A program made the position numbers and the translations under genes. The notes beneath the pieces were generated by a model. The model was not told the DNA's origin. It worked only from the letters and a program-made list of their open reading frames with translations, and ran no database searches. Shown here piece by piece: positions 51,002-60,386 of a stretch of DNA of 64,000 bases. This DNA is from Burkholderia ubonensis (lineage in GTDB: Bacteria; Pseudomonadota; Gammaproteobacteria; Burkholderiales; Burkholderiaceae): NCBI RefSeq assembly GCF_902833085.1, contig NZ_CADFEB010000008.1:295858-359857 (forward strand). The letters are read 5' to 3'. Position 1 is the first letter of the stretch, and each line of letters opens with the position of its first letter.

Positions 51002-53602
51002 ATGATCCGCATTGGACCACTTCAAGTCTTTCTCGATAAACGTGAAATTCAAGCGAACGGCCAGCCGGTACGCATCGGCAGTCGCGCGTTCGACATTCTC
51101 GAATTGCTGATCCGGGCGAATGGCGCGCTGGTATCGAAAGACGAGATCATGCAGCGCGTCTGGCCGCGCACCGTGGTCGAGGAAAACAACCTGCAGGTGC
51201 ACATCGCCGCGTTGCGCAAGGCGCTCGCCGACCACCGCGACCTGATCGTGACCGTGCCGGGGCGCGGCTACCGGCTCGCGGTCCGTCGCCACGACGACGC
51301 GCCGGTTGCTCGGGACGAGGCGCCGCCGACGTTGTGGCTCGCCGCCACGGCGTCCGCGCTGATCGGCCGCGAGCGGACGATCGCCGAAGTGATCGCCGCG
51401 CTCGATGCCGCGCGCGTCGTGACGCTGGTCGGCGCGGGCGGCATCGGCAAGACCCGCGTCGCGGTCGAGGTGGCGCAGCAGGTCGCCGCGCGCTTCGCCC
51501 ACGGCGTCGCGTTCGTGCCGCTGGCGGCGGTGTCGGACCCGCGCTTCGTGCCCGATGCGATCGCGGCCGCGCTCGGCATCGCGGAGCCGACCGGCTCGGC
51601 CACGCTCGAAACCGTCGCCGCGCATCTGGCGGAGCGCCGGATGCTGCTCGTGTTCGACAACTGCGAGCACGTGATCGATGCCGTCGCGCAGGTCGCCGGC
51701 GCGCTCGCGGACGCGCACCCGGACCTCCGCATTCTCGCGACCAGCCGCGAGGCGCTGCGCATCCGCGGCGAGTGGCTGCGTCCGGTGCCGCCGCTGAACG
51801 TGCCCGGCGACGACGACTGCGGCGATGCGATCCTGGCGACGAGCGCGGTGCAGCTGTTCGTCGCCCGCGCGCGCTCGGCGGATCAGGGCTTTCCGCTGGA
51901 CCCGCGCAGCCTGCTGTTGATCGCGGCGATCTGCCGGCGCCTCGACGGCCTGCCGCTCGCGATCGAGCTTGCCGCGGCCCGCGCGGCGCTGCTGGGCGTC
52001 GAAGTGTTGGCCACCCATCTCGACGACCATTTCCGGCTGCTGACGGGCGGCTTTCGCACCGCGCTGCCGCGCCACCAGACGCTGCAGGCGATGTACGACT
52101 GGAGCTACCGCCTGCTCGGCGACCACGAGCGCATGCTGCTGCGCTGGCTCGGCGTGTTCCGCGACAGCTTCTCGCTCGAGGCGGTCGAGGACGTCGTCGA
52201 AGGGAAGGGGCTGTCGGAGCCGGACATCCTCGACGCGATCGCCGGCCTCGTCTCGAAATCGCTGCTGATCCGCGAGGACGCGCACGGCGCGCCGCGCTAC
52301 CGGCTGCTCGCGACGACGCGCGCGTACGCGCTGCAGCAGCTCGAGAACAACGGCGAATGCAAGGCGGCGGCGCTCGCGCATGCGCGGTTTTTCCAGGCGC
52401 TGTTCGCGCAGGCGCCGGTCGGGCGCTTCGACGCGCGGTCGGCCGCCTGGCTCGACGCGGTGCGGCACGAGCTCGGCAACCTGCGCGCCGCGCTCGACTG
52501 GGCGTTCTCGCCGGTCGGCGACAAGGCGGTCGGCATCGCGCTCGCGGCGGTGGCGGTGCCGTGCCTGTTCGACCTGGCGCTCGTCGACGAATGCTGCGAG
52601 CGGGCCCGCGTCGCGCTCGACGCGACGCGCGACCCGGACATCGCGCCGGTGTCCGACGCCACGCGGATGCCGCTGCTCGCCGCGTTCGCGCTGGCGCTCG
52701 CTTATACGGCGGGCCCGACGCAGGCGGTGCAGGCGGCGTGGTCGGAGGTGCACGCGCTGGCCGTCGCGGCGGGGGACGCCGAATACGAGCTGCGCGCGCT
52801 GTGGGGCCGGTGGAACGCCAGCCAGCAGGCCGGCCACGCGCGCGACGCGTTGCGATGGGCGCGCCGCCTGCGCGCGCGTGCGCAGACGCTCGACCATGCG
52901 CCGGCGCAGATGCTCGCGCTGCACGCCGAGGCGACCGCGCTCCACTACGAAGGCGCGCACGAGGCCGCGCACCGCCGGTTCCAGCAGATGCTGAGTGTGT
53001 GCGCGTACGGCGAACGGCGCTGGCATGCGGCCGGCCTGCACCCCGAGCAAGGCATCGTCGCGCAGGCGATGTTCGCGCGCGTGCAGTGGGCGCTCGGTGC
53101 GCCGGACGAGGCGCTGTGCCTCGCGACGCAGGCGTTCGACCTCGCGTGCGACTACGCGCCCGACACCGTGATCGGCGCCGTGCTGGCCGAGGGGCTGATC
53201 CCCGTCGCGCTGCTCACGGGCGCATTCGACGTCGCCGAGCGCGGCATCGCCGCGCTGCGCGCGTGCGCGAGCCGCGCGGGCTTCAAGGTCTGGCTCGCGT
53301 GCTGCGAATGCTATGACGAATACCTGAAGTCGGCGGCCGGCGCGGGCGCGGCGTGGGCGCCGCGGTTCCGCGTCGCGCTCGACGCGCTGTCCGACACCGG
53401 CTACGGCGCGGTGCAGACGTTCCTGCTTGCGCAGTACGCACGCTGCCTGGCGGCCGACGGCCGCGCCGGCGAAGCGAAGGCCGCGCTCGAAGCGGCCTTG
53501 CAGCGCTGCGACGAAACGGGCGAACGCTGGTTCGTCGCGGAGCTCGAACGGCTCGGCGGGATGCTCGCCGGGATCGAGCGTCCGGCGGCCGCACGTTGCT
53601 GA
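51002..53602 (+). CDS. Winged-helix/NB-ARC ATPase transcription regulator, full-length
   Basis: An 866-residue STAND-type regulator. Residues 1-97: OmpR-like winged helix (RIGSRAFDILELLIRANGAL...VTVPGRGYRL). Residues about 118-470: NB-ARC ATPase with P-loop GAGGIGKT at 144-151, Walker-B LLVFDNCEHV, and LDGLPLAIELAAAR. Residues about 480-860: Ala-rich helical repeats, probably a TPR-like sensor. Ligand binding at the repeats is expected to trigger ATP-driven assembly and DNA binding. It is divergent from the HD gene, whose promoter carries CTGA repeats. The ATG at 51002 begins directly at the winged helix. Paralogous to 46361-47956. Confidence 0.88.
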   Translation: MIRIGPLQVFLDKREIQANGQPVRIGSRAFDILELLIRANGALVSKDEIMQRVWPRTVVEENNLQVHIAALRKALADHRDLIVTVPGRGYRLAVRRHDDAPVARDEAPPTLWLAATASALIGRERTIAEVIAALDAARVVTLVGAGGIGKTRVAVEVAQQVAARFAHGVAFVPLAAVSDPRFVPDAIAAALGIAEPTGSATLETVAAHLAERRMLLVFDNCEHVIDAVAQVAGALADAHPDLRILATSREALRIRGEWLRPVPPLNVPGDDDCGDAILATSAVQLFVARARSADQGFPLDPRSLLLIAAICRRLDGLPLAIELAAARAALLGVEVLATHLDDHFRLLTGGFRTALPRHQTLQAMYDWSYRLLGDHERMLLRWLGVFRDSFSLEAVEDVVEGKGLSEPDILDAIAGLVSKSLLIREDAHGAPRYRLLATTRAYALQQLENNGECKAAALAHARFFQALFAQAPVGRFDARSAAWLDAVRHELGNLRAALDWAFSPVGDKAVGIALAAVAVPCLFDLALVDECCERARVALDATRDPDIAPVSDATRMPLLAAFALALAYTAGPTQAVQAAWSEVHALAVAAGDAEYELRALWGRWNASQQAGHARDALRWARRLRARAQTLDHAPAQMLALHAEATALHYEGAHEAAHRRFQQMLSVCAYGERRWHAAGLHPEQGIVAQAMFARVQWALGAPDEALCLATQAFDLACDYAPDTVIGAVLAEGLIPVALLTGAFDVAERGIAALRACASRAGFKVWLACCECYDEYLKSAAGAGAAWAPRFRVALDALSDTGYGAVQTFLLAQYARCLAADGRAGEAKAALEAALQRCDETGERWFVAELERLGGMLAGIERPAAARC

Positions 53603-53632
53603 CCACCTGATGAGACTTGACGAGCGTTTTCG

Positions 53633-54541
53633 TCAGAGGCTTTCGGTGAACCGCTCGATCAGGTCCGGGCGGTCGAACTGCTCGATCCACCAGCCGAGCG
53701 CGCGGCCGATCTCGTCGTCGCGCCACGCGAGGAAGCACTGCGTGACGTCCCGCATCCCGTTGACCTTGCGGGTGATCAGCCGGCCGTCCGCGATCGCGCG
53801 CTCGGCGACGCACTCGGGCAGCGAGCCGACGCCGAGGCCCTCGCATTGCGCGGCGACCTTGGCGGCGAGGCTCGACACCGCGAGCACCTGCTGGCCGGGC
53901 TCGACGTCGATCGACCACGGCGCCAGTTCGCGCGACGTATCGCTGATGACGATGCGCCGGTGCCGCGCGACGTCCGCCATCGACAGCGGCTCGGGCACGG
54001 CCGCGAGTGGATGGTGCGGCGCGATCGCGAACACGTGCCGCATTTCGCCGATCGGGCGCGTGACGATGTTCGCGAGCGGCGGCGGCTCGCCCGGCGCGCC
54101 GACGATCAGGTCGGCGCGCCGGGTGATCAGCGCGTCCCAGGAGCCGCCGAGCACTTCGGTCGACAGGCGCAGGCGCGTGTCCATGTTCAGCTCGTCGAAT
54201 GCGTGCACATAGGGCCACAGCGCCGCGAACGGCATGATCTCGTCGATGCAGATGCGCAGCTCGGCTTCCCATCCCGACTGGATCCGCTGCGCCCTCATTT
54301 CGAGCTGGCCGGCGGCGAACAGCAGCCGCCGGCCTTCGTCGACGACCACCCGGCCGGCTTGCGTGAGCTTCGCGCGGCGGCCGCTGCGGTCGAACAGCAC
54401 GACGCCAAGATCGCTTTCGAGCTTCTGGACGAGATAGGTGAGCGCCGACGGCACGCGGTGCAGCAGTTCGGCCGCTTCGGCGAACGTGCCGGTGCGATCG
54501 ATCGCATCCAGTGCCTCGAGCGCCTCGAAGGAAAGCTTCAT
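53633..54541 (-). CDS. LysR-family transcriptional regulator
   Basis: A 302-residue LysR regulator: N-terminal winged helix at residues 1-60 (LSFEALEALDAIDRTGTFAEAAELLHRVPSALTYLVQKLE), then the two-lobed effector domain (about 90-300) with blocks such as LRLSTEVLGGSWDALITRRADLIVGA. Similar regulators include YhaJ/DhcR-type proteins; the effector is unknown. Convergent with the ATPase gene (30 bp). The upstream genes on the same strand (80-aa unknown, cupin) are possible targets. Confidence 0.92.
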   Translation of the reverse strand: MKLSFEALEALDAIDRTGTFAEAAELLHRVPSALTYLVQKLESDLGVVLFDRSGRRAKLTQAGRVVVDEGRRLLFAAGQLEMRAQRIQSGWEAELRICIDEIMPFAALWPYVHAFDELNMDTRLRLSTEVLGGSWDALITRRADLIVGAPGEPPPLANIVTRPIGEMRHVFAIAPHHPLAAVPEPLSMADVARHRRIVISDTSRELAPWSIDVEPGQQVLAVSSLAAKVAAQCEGLGVGSLPECVAERAIADGRLITRKVNGMRDVTQCFLAWRDDEIGRALGWWIEQFDRPDLIERFTESL

Positions 54542-54654
54542 CAGGGGATTCCCATAAAAACGATGCGCCCGTCCGACGGGCGCGTCAGTCGCCGTGTTGT
54601 ACACGCGGTTGGGAAAAAAGTCGAGGCGTCGGGGCGGACCGGATGCGAACGCGT

Positions 54655-54897
54655 TCACAGCCCTCGCAGGCTGAGTTCGAGCCGATTCAGTTCGGGTGAC
54701 GACGTCGCACGCGAGCGACGAGCTGGTTGACCGGCGGCGGTCGAGCCTTCGGTTCTCCGCCATGCGATTGCGTAGATGCCGTCGGCGACGGCTTGCCATG
54801 TGTATGCCGCTTCGGCAAGCGCGGGCGCGCGGAGGCCTTCGGCGGGGTGATCGCCGGCCCCGCTGCGGCACGGCTGGCGGTCGATCGGTGCGTTCAT
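54655..54897 (-). CDS. Hypothetical 80-residue protein
   Basis: No family is recognised. The gene is supported by AGGAG nine bases before the ATG at 54897 and GC3-biased codons. The middle (AEAAYTWQAVADGIYAIAWRR) may form a helix and the ends are basic and polar; there is no signal peptide. It lies between the LysR and cupin genes on the same strand. Two adjacent palindromes (55003-55023 and 55024-55035) are about 110 bp upstream. It could also be a spurious frame. Confidence 0.4.
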   Translation of the reverse strand: MNAPIDRQPCRSGAGDHPAEGLRAPALAEAAYTWQAVADGIYAIAWRRTEGSTAAGQPARRSRATSSPELNRLELSLRGL

Positions 54898-55002
54898 GTT
54901 GACGAGCTCCTGCGAAGACGTTTCGGTGGGCCGGTTCGAACGCGTTGGCGGTGCGTTCGACGGGACCGAGTGTGCCCGCTTTGCTCTTTAGTGAACACAG
55001 CG

Positions 55003-55035
55003 TCAAAAGCGAATTACTTTTGACTTGAAATCAAG
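55003..55035. promoter_or_regulatory. Two adjacent palindromes, possible operator
   Basis: TCAAAAG (55003-55009) pairs with CTTTTGA (55017-55023), followed at once by CTTGA-AA-TCAAG (55024-55035). There is no T-run on the minus strand after the pair, so an operator is more likely than a terminator. It lies between the cupin gene and the 80-residue gene. Confidence 0.35.
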
Positions 55036-55063
55036 AATTGCGCGCGCCGGGCGGCGTGCATCG

Positions 55064-55558
55064 TCATGCCGCCGGCGATCCGGTGTGCGAGTCGCCGCCG
55101 GATGCCGGATAAGGCGTGCCGTCCTTGTGCAGGAACCGGCCGTCCGCGCTCGGGCTCATCATGTCGACGTCGGAGCAGGTGATGACGTCGTCGGGCGAGC
55201 GCGAGCCGACTTCGAGATAGACGGCCATCGCCCCCGACCTGTTGACCAGGTGATGGCCGTTGCCGGCGTTTTTCGGGAACGCCGCGCAGTCGCCGGCGCG
55301 CAGCACCGTCTCGCCGCCGTCCTCGATCAGCGTCAGCTCGCCTGCGAGGACATAGACGAATTCGTCCTCGGCCGTATGCCAATGACGCTGGCTCGACCAG
55401 TTGCCGGGCGGCACGCGCATCAGGTTGACGCCGAAGTCGGCGAGCCCGCCCGCATCGCCGAGCCGCCGGCGAATGCGTTCGGCGCAGCGGGCATCGAACG
55501 GCGGCGGATAGCCGGAGCCCTTGCGCTCCGGGACATTGGCGAGATCGATCTTGGGCAT
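55064..55558 (-). CDS. Cupin-domain protein
   Basis: A 164-residue single-domain cupin. The two conserved motifs are visible: HWHTAEDEFVYVLAGELTLIEDG (HxH...E metal ligands near 59-66) and GDCAAFPKNAGNGHHLVNRS (second His near 102). The residues around it match the RmlC-like quercetinase/cupin_2 superfamily. The substrate or ligand is unknown. The ATG at 55558 has GAGGAG upstream. Followed leftward by the 80-residue gene and the LysR regulator. Confidence 0.88.
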   Translation of the reverse strand: MPKIDLANVPERKGSGYPPPFDARCAERIRRRLGDAGGLADFGVNLMRVPPGNWSSQRHWHTAEDEFVYVLAGELTLIEDGGETVLRAGDCAAFPKNAGNGHHLVNRSGAMAVYLEVGSRSPDDVITCSDVDMMSPSADGRFLHKDGTPYPASGGDSHTGSPAA

Positions 55559-55853
55559 GGACGGCTCCTCGATGTCACGCGGGCAACGCGCATGGCGTCG
55601 ATTGTAGGCGGTTTCCGTTCCGCGTCTCGAAGGGCCACGACCTTGCGCCCATGACCTCGCGCGTGACTTTCGATCTATAGGCGCGATTGCCTTCGCTCGA
55701 CACAATGGGACATCGCCGAATCGACATGCCGAGGCTGTCGAGCTGTCGGCCAATCATCCGGCGGTGCTCGCCGCAGTGATCTGAGGGGGCCCGGGCGTAC
55801 CGCCGTTGTTTCAATACTGGTCCATGCGGATCAGCCAATCAGGAGAGCAAATC
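55559..55853. other. Intergenic region between cupin and secreted-peptide genes
   Basis: 295 bp with no supported gene. It falls where GC starts to drop toward the accessory pair at 55,854-57,797. Confidence 0.4.
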
Positions 55854-56201
55854 ATGTTCAAGCGTTCCACTGCGAAGTATCTGTATGTGATGCTGGTTCT
55901 GTTCGCCATGGTGGGGAGCGCACAAGCCGAAAGGTGCAATTTTTCACCCCGCTATAAAGACAAAGGGGGGCTGAGCGGTTGGCCCGCCAGGATAAGGAAT
56001 TCGAGCGACGAAGCGTTACGTAACGCATTCAAGAACGATAAGTGCACCTTCATCATGGGGGAGCACTCTGGTGGATACGTACCCAGAGGTGCGCCCAACA
56101 GCAGGCATATCACGGTGAGCCGAAACGGGAGGGCTTGCCACGTATTCAAGAAGCACCCCAACCTTCGGTGGGACGCCCGTTATCCCACGACCTGTTTTTG
56201 A
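55854..56201 (+). CDS. Small secreted protein with four cysteines, unknown function
   Basis: A 115-residue protein of no recognised family. A good signal peptide (MFKRSTAKYLYVMLVLFAMVGSAQA, cut before ER) leaves about 90 residues with four cysteines (ERCNF, KCTF, RACHVF, TTCF), enough for two disulfides. The mature part is basic, with a GGLSGWPARIRNSSDEALRNAF start. AGGAGA lies seven bases before the ATG at 55854. Base composition is lower in GC than in neighbouring genes, suggesting recent acquisition. Periplasmic or exported inhibitor-like function is one guess only. Confidence 0.7.
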   Translation: MFKRSTAKYLYVMLVLFAMVGSAQAERCNFSPRYKDKGGLSGWPARIRNSSDEALRNAFKNDKCTFIMGEHSGGYVPRGAPNSRHITVSRNGRACHVFKKHPNLRWDARYPTTCF

Positions 56202-56435
56202 CGACGCGTGTTCCCGGCGGCGCACGCTGGACGGGGCGCGAAAATCCGCTTGAGCGTGTCGTGGATTTTGCGTCGGCAAGGCTTGCGGGATTTCATTTCG
56301 CAAGCCTTATCCGGGTGAAGACATGCCCAGGTTGCCTTCGGCCAGCGCACCGGCCTTGCCGATGGTGCGGGGCGTGTCGAAGTAGCAGGGCGCCGCACGA
56401 TTGTCGCGAATGGGCTGGAACGATCCTGGAGAAAG

Positions 56436-57797
56436 ATGGACGAAGCAGACACGGGCGTCATGCCCGCGCCCATGCGTCGGCCGCGTTCCGACGTTTTGTC
56501 GACACATCGATTCAAGCCCGACATGCATTCAAGCAAAGCAAGCGGCCGGTTCGAACTGCAGGCCGCACTCAACGAGGTAGGCATGGCGCCGAGCACACAC
56601 AGTGCGCTGCAGGCTTATCGGCGCAATAGCGACCTGCTGGCGGACTGGCGGGTGATCTATGCCGACACCGAAGACCGATCGAACCTCAAGCTCAGGCGAC
56701 AGCAGTTGTCCGAGACCGGATTCGTCGCGACCGTGTTCCGGGGCAAGTCGCTCTGGGTATTCGACCGGGAGGCGATCGCGACGGATGCCCTCGTTCATTT
56801 TGGAATCGGACACGGCACGTTCGTCGATTCCAATGCGGCGAGCTACATCCGATCGCTGGCCTACCGTGAACGGCCGCACGACGCGCTGCTCCAGTGGTGT
56901 CGTGCGCTATCCGCGACGATTCCCGCCGACGAGCTCGCCCGCCTGAATCCGTATCTGTATCTGTGGGAGAACCGGAACGACCGCAGCGCGAAGCGGGTGG
57001 CCCGGGTGCGCGAGTCGATCGCCGCGATACACGCGTTGTCGCTGATCCGCGAGCCGCTCGATGCGAATTGGGGAATTCGCTACAGGACTTCCTGCCGGGA
57101 AATGGCCGAAGCCGCCGCTGACCAGTTGCTTGCCGGGCTTTATCGCGATCTGGAGTCCGGGCTGGCCGATGCGATCGACAGCCAGGTCGATCTCATGGAG
57201 GCCGTGCTGGTCAGGACCAAGATCATCGAACTGGCGTCGGGAAAATCGCCCGGGCACAAGCTGGAAGAGCTGGTGCGGTTCATGCACGACGATCTTTCCA
57301 CGTTCATGCTGCGCGAGCTGTTCGTGTGTGCCGACATTCTGAGCCGCGGCGGACGCTGCCAGCTTTCGGACAAGCTGAACGCGCTGCAGAACCAGGTCGA
57401 GCCGCTGGCTTTGCTCCGGAATGCCGCATGGGATCTCGCGATGCCGCGCTTCATGGAGGAATTGACCAACACGCTGAGCGGGCCGGAGCAATCGGCGTTC
57501 TACGTGCCGAGCCTGATCACGTTCGACCGCGACGTGGTCGATATCCTGAACCTGACGGCGCTGCGCGCGATTGCGTTGCCGCGCACGTCGCACGAAGCCT
57601 TTCCGTTCATTGACGAGCCGCTGCACGAATGGCTGGGCGAGCGCGTTGGAGAACGCCGGATGTCAGGGCTGGCCCCCTTGTTCGGAGAGGCCGCGTTCGA
57701 CGCGCGAGCCCGACGCCGAAGCCGGTCCCACGTGCGCGACGTGCTTCGCGAGGATCGCCAGCGCTTGCTGTCGCTCCTGGCCCAGGCGAAGCGTTAG
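56436..57797 (+). CDS. Hypothetical 453-residue protein, lower GC, faint PIN-like motifs
   Basis: No family is recognised. There is no signal peptide or membrane helix; the centre is strongly helical (about 200-330), and a basic tail ends the chain (RRRSRSHVRDVLREDRQRLL). FVDSNAASYIRSLAY near residue 130 resembles the first acidic motif of PIN nucleases (vDtN), and SLITFDRDVVDILNL near residue 360 resembles the last one (TxDRD); these could be chance. The first ATG (56436) has GGAG only four bases upstream, so start 56583 (GAGGTAGG before ATG) is an alternative. GC is lower than neighbours. It lies 235 bp after the secreted-peptide gene on the same strand. Confidence 0.6.
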   Translation: MDEADTGVMPAPMRRPRSDVLSTHRFKPDMHSSKASGRFELQAALNEVGMAPSTHSALQAYRRNSDLLADWRVIYADTEDRSNLKLRRQQLSETGFVATVFRGKSLWVFDREAIATDALVHFGIGHGTFVDSNAASYIRSLAYRERPHDALLQWCRALSATIPADELARLNPYLYLWENRNDRSAKRVARVRESIAAIHALSLIREPLDANWGIRYRTSCREMAEAAADQLLAGLYRDLESGLADAIDSQVDLMEAVLVRTKIIELASGKSPGHKLEELVRFMHDDLSTFMLRELFVCADILSRGGRCQLSDKLNALQNQVEPLALLRNAAWDLAMPRFMEELTNTLSGPEQSAFYVPSLITFDRDVVDILNLTALRAIALPRTSHEAFPFIDEPLHEWLGERVGERRMSGLAPLFGEAAFDARARRRSRSHVRDVLREDRQRLLSLLAQAKR

Positions 57798-57939
57798 CGC
57801 GCCGCGAACGCACTTGACGCCCATCGGGAAACGCCGCATCTTCAGCGGATCGGTTCGAGCAGGATCATTCCGCTGCGCGATCGCCGCGACGCAAGCCGCC
57901 ACGTCGCCCCGGCGCGCCACCCCATCAAGGAGCCCCCCG

Positions 57940-59097
57940 ATGAACCCGTTTCAATTCCGCACCGTGCCGTCGCTGATCGTGGAGTTCGGTGCGGCGCGCC
58001 GGCTCGGCGTGCTGCTGCGCGAGCGTTTTCCGGCGCTGGCGCGGCTGTGCGTCGTCACAGATGCGTTCCTGCATCGCAGCGGCGTGCTCGCGCCGGCGCT
58101 CGAGAGCCTCGCCGCGCACGGCTGGCAGGTGACCGTGATCGACGACGTGGTTGCCGATCCGCCCGAGCACGTGGTGCTGGAGGCGACCGGGCGGGCGGTC
58201 GCGGCCGACGCCGAGATCGTGCTGGGCCTCGGCGGCGGCTCGTCGATGGACGTCGCGAAGCTGCTCGCGGCGCTCGTGCCCGGACGGCAGCCGCTCTCGG
58301 AAATGTACGGCGTCGACAAGGTCACGAGCGCGCGGCTGCCGCTCGTGCAGATGCCGACGACGGCCGGCACCGGCTCCGAAGTGACGGCGGTGTCGATCGT
58401 GACGGTCGGCGAAGCGCGCAAGATGGGCGTCGTGTCGCCGCACCTGCTGGCCGACGTCGCGATCCTCGACGCCGAGCTGACGCTCGGCCTGCCGCGCGCG
58501 GCCACCGCGGCGACCGGCATCGACGCGATGGTCCACGCGATCGAGGCCTATACGTCCGCGCGCCTGAAGAACCCGGTGTCCGACATGCTGGCGCGGCGTG
58601 CGCTGACGCTGCTGTCGCGCAACCTGCTCGCGGTCTGCGACGACGGCCGTGACCGCCGCGCGCGCGAAGCGATGCTGGTGGGCGCGATGTTCGCCGGCCA
58701 GGCGTTCGCGAACGCGCCCGTCGCGGCCGTGCATGCGCTCGCGTATCCGGTCGGCGGGATCTTCCATGTGCCGCACGGCCTGTCGAACGCGCTCGTGCTG
58801 CCGCACGTGCTGCGCTTCAATGCGCCGGCCGCCGCGCCGCTGTATGCGGAACTCGCGGCGATCGTCGCGCCGGCCGCCGCCGGCAGCGACGAAGCGAAAG
58901 CCCGCGCGCTGATCGACGAGATCGACCGGCTGATCGCCGCGACCGGCATTCCAAGCACGCTGCGCGAAGTCGGCGTGACGGAGGGCGACCTGCCGCGGAT
59001 GGCGGCCGAGGCGATGCTGCAGACCCGCCTGCTCGTGAACAATCCGCGCGAGGTGACGCAAGCGGATGCGCTGGAGATCTACCGGCAGGCGTGGTGA
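57940..59097 (+). CDS. Iron-containing alcohol dehydrogenase
   Basis: A 385-residue group III alcohol dehydrogenase, NAD(P)-dependent. The nucleotide-binding GGGSSMDVAK is near residue 98, and the family signature PTTAGTGSEVTAVSI is near 140. Metal ligands follow in GIDAMVHAIEAY (D and H near 193-197) and AYPVGGIFHVPHGLSNALVL (two H near 265-279). AGGAG lies ten bases before the ATG at 57940. Substrate is unknown; many Burkholderia carry several. Convergent with the SsuA-like gene, 37 bp apart. Confidence 0.93.
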   Translation: MNPFQFRTVPSLIVEFGAARRLGVLLRERFPALARLCVVTDAFLHRSGVLAPALESLAAHGWQVTVIDDVVADPPEHVVLEATGRAVAADAEIVLGLGGGSSMDVAKLLAALVPGRQPLSEMYGVDKVTSARLPLVQMPTTAGTGSEVTAVSIVTVGEARKMGVVSPHLLADVAILDAELTLGLPRAATAATGIDAMVHAIEAYTSARLKNPVSDMLARRALTLLSRNLLAVCDDGRDRRAREAMLVGAMFAGQAFANAPVAAVHALAYPVGGIFHVPHGLSNALVLPHVLRFNAPAAAPLYAELAAIVAPAAAGSDEAKARALIDEIDRLIAATGIPSTLREVGVTEGDLPRMAAEAMLQTRLLVNNPREVTQADALEIYRQAW

Positions 59098-59134
59098 CGC
59101 GGGCCGGCGCGGGCGCCCACCCGCTGCGCCGCGC

Positions 59135-60124
59135 TCAGCGCGCGTTCGCGACCGTGACCTTGCCCGGAATCAGTTTCAGCGTGCTGAATGCATCGGCGAT
59201 GCTCTGCTGGTACGCGAGCGTCGCATCCGTGATCGGCTGGACGCCGTAACCCGCGCGCTTGAGCGCGACTTCGAGCGTCGGCGCGTCGAGGCCGACGAGC
59301 GGCGACAGCTGCGCGGCGACGTCCGGCACGTGGTCGCGCGCCCAGCGATCGACCGCGTCCACTTCGTCGAGCAGCGCGCGCAGCACCTGCGGCTGCGCGG
59401 CCGCATACTTGCGCGCGGCGAGATAGTACTGCGTGTTGCGCACGAGCCCTTCGCCGTTCGCGATCGCGCGCGCGTTCAGCTGCCGTTCGGCGGCGGCGAG
59501 GTACGGGTCCCAGATCACCCACGCATCGACGTTGCGCTGCACGAACGCCGCGCGCGCATCCGCGGGCGTCAGGTAGACCGGCTGGATGTCGGCATACGCG
59601 AGGCCCGCGTGCTCGAGCGCCTTCACGAGCAGGTAGTGGACGTTCGAGCCTTTGTTGAGCGCGACCTTCTTGCCGCGCAGCTGCGCGACCGAGCGGATCG
59701 GCGAATCGGGCGGCACGACGATCGCTTCGCCGCGCGGCGCGGGCGGTTCGCTGCCGATGTAGACGAAGTCGACGCCCGCGGCCTGCGCGAAGATCGGCGG
59801 CGTTTCGCCGACCGTGCCGACGTCGATCGCGCCGGCGTTCAGCCCTTCGAGCAGTTGCGGCCCGGCGGGAAACTCGAGCCATTCGACCGCGACGCCCTGG
59901 CTCGCGAGCCGCTTTTCCAGCGTGCCGCGCGCCTTCAGGACGACGAAATTGCCGTATTTCTGGAAGCCGATCCGCAGCCGCGCGGCGTTGCGTTGCGCAT
60001 AGGCGGGCGCACCGGCGAGCGGCGCGAGCGCGAGTCCTGCCAGCCCGGCGGCTGCGCCGTGCAGCAGCCGGCGGCGGCGCGAATCGGCCGGGGCGGTGTC
60101 GATCGGGGTGTGACGTTTGCTCAT
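59135..60124 (-). CDS. Aliphatic-sulfonate-type ABC transporter substrate-binding protein (SsuA-like)
   Basis: A 329-residue periplasmic binding protein of the SsuA/TauA family, with a Tat-type signal (SRRRRLLHGAAAGLAGLAL, cut near QRN). The fold markers are RIGFQKYGNFVVLKARGTLEKRL, LEGLNAGAIDVGTVGETPPIFAQAAG, and NKGSNVHYLLVKALEHAGL. It likely binds sulfonates, taurine or similar. No permease or ATPase gene is nearby in the window, so it is an orphan here. Its cognate transporter may be elsewhere. The ATG at 60124 begins the signal; the longer upstream frame is not needed. Confidence 0.85.
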   Translation of the reverse strand: MSKRHTPIDTAPADSRRRRLLHGAAAGLAGLALAPLAGAPAYAQRNAARLRIGFQKYGNFVVLKARGTLEKRLASQGVAVEWLEFPAGPQLLEGLNAGAIDVGTVGETPPIFAQAAGVDFVYIGSEPPAPRGEAIVVPPDSPIRSVAQLRGKKVALNKGSNVHYLLVKALEHAGLAYADIQPVYLTPADARAAFVQRNVDAWVIWDPYLAAAERQLNARAIANGEGLVRNTQYYLAARKYAAAQPQVLRALLDEVDAVDRWARDHVPDVAAQLSPLVGLDAPTLEVALKRAGYGVQPITDATLAYQQSIADAFSTLKLIPGKVTVANAR

Positions 60125-60386
60125 CGGGCAGTCTCGGGGCAGGGAAGCGGAAGCGCAGCGGGAGATGGTGCACTCCACGCGTGACGGACCCAAGACCTTA
60201 CGTCGGCAGGCGGGCTGCACCAACCAATCTTTGCGCATATCCAAAGCAGCGAATCAGCGAACGCGTCGGCACGCTCCGACGCTTCCTCTGCGATAAGCAA
60301 TGGCGAATTAATTGGTAAGTGATTGGCGTCGCGCGCGCGAAGATGAAGCGCAGTCCATCGCGCTTTCTCTCACCGTCATCGCCATC

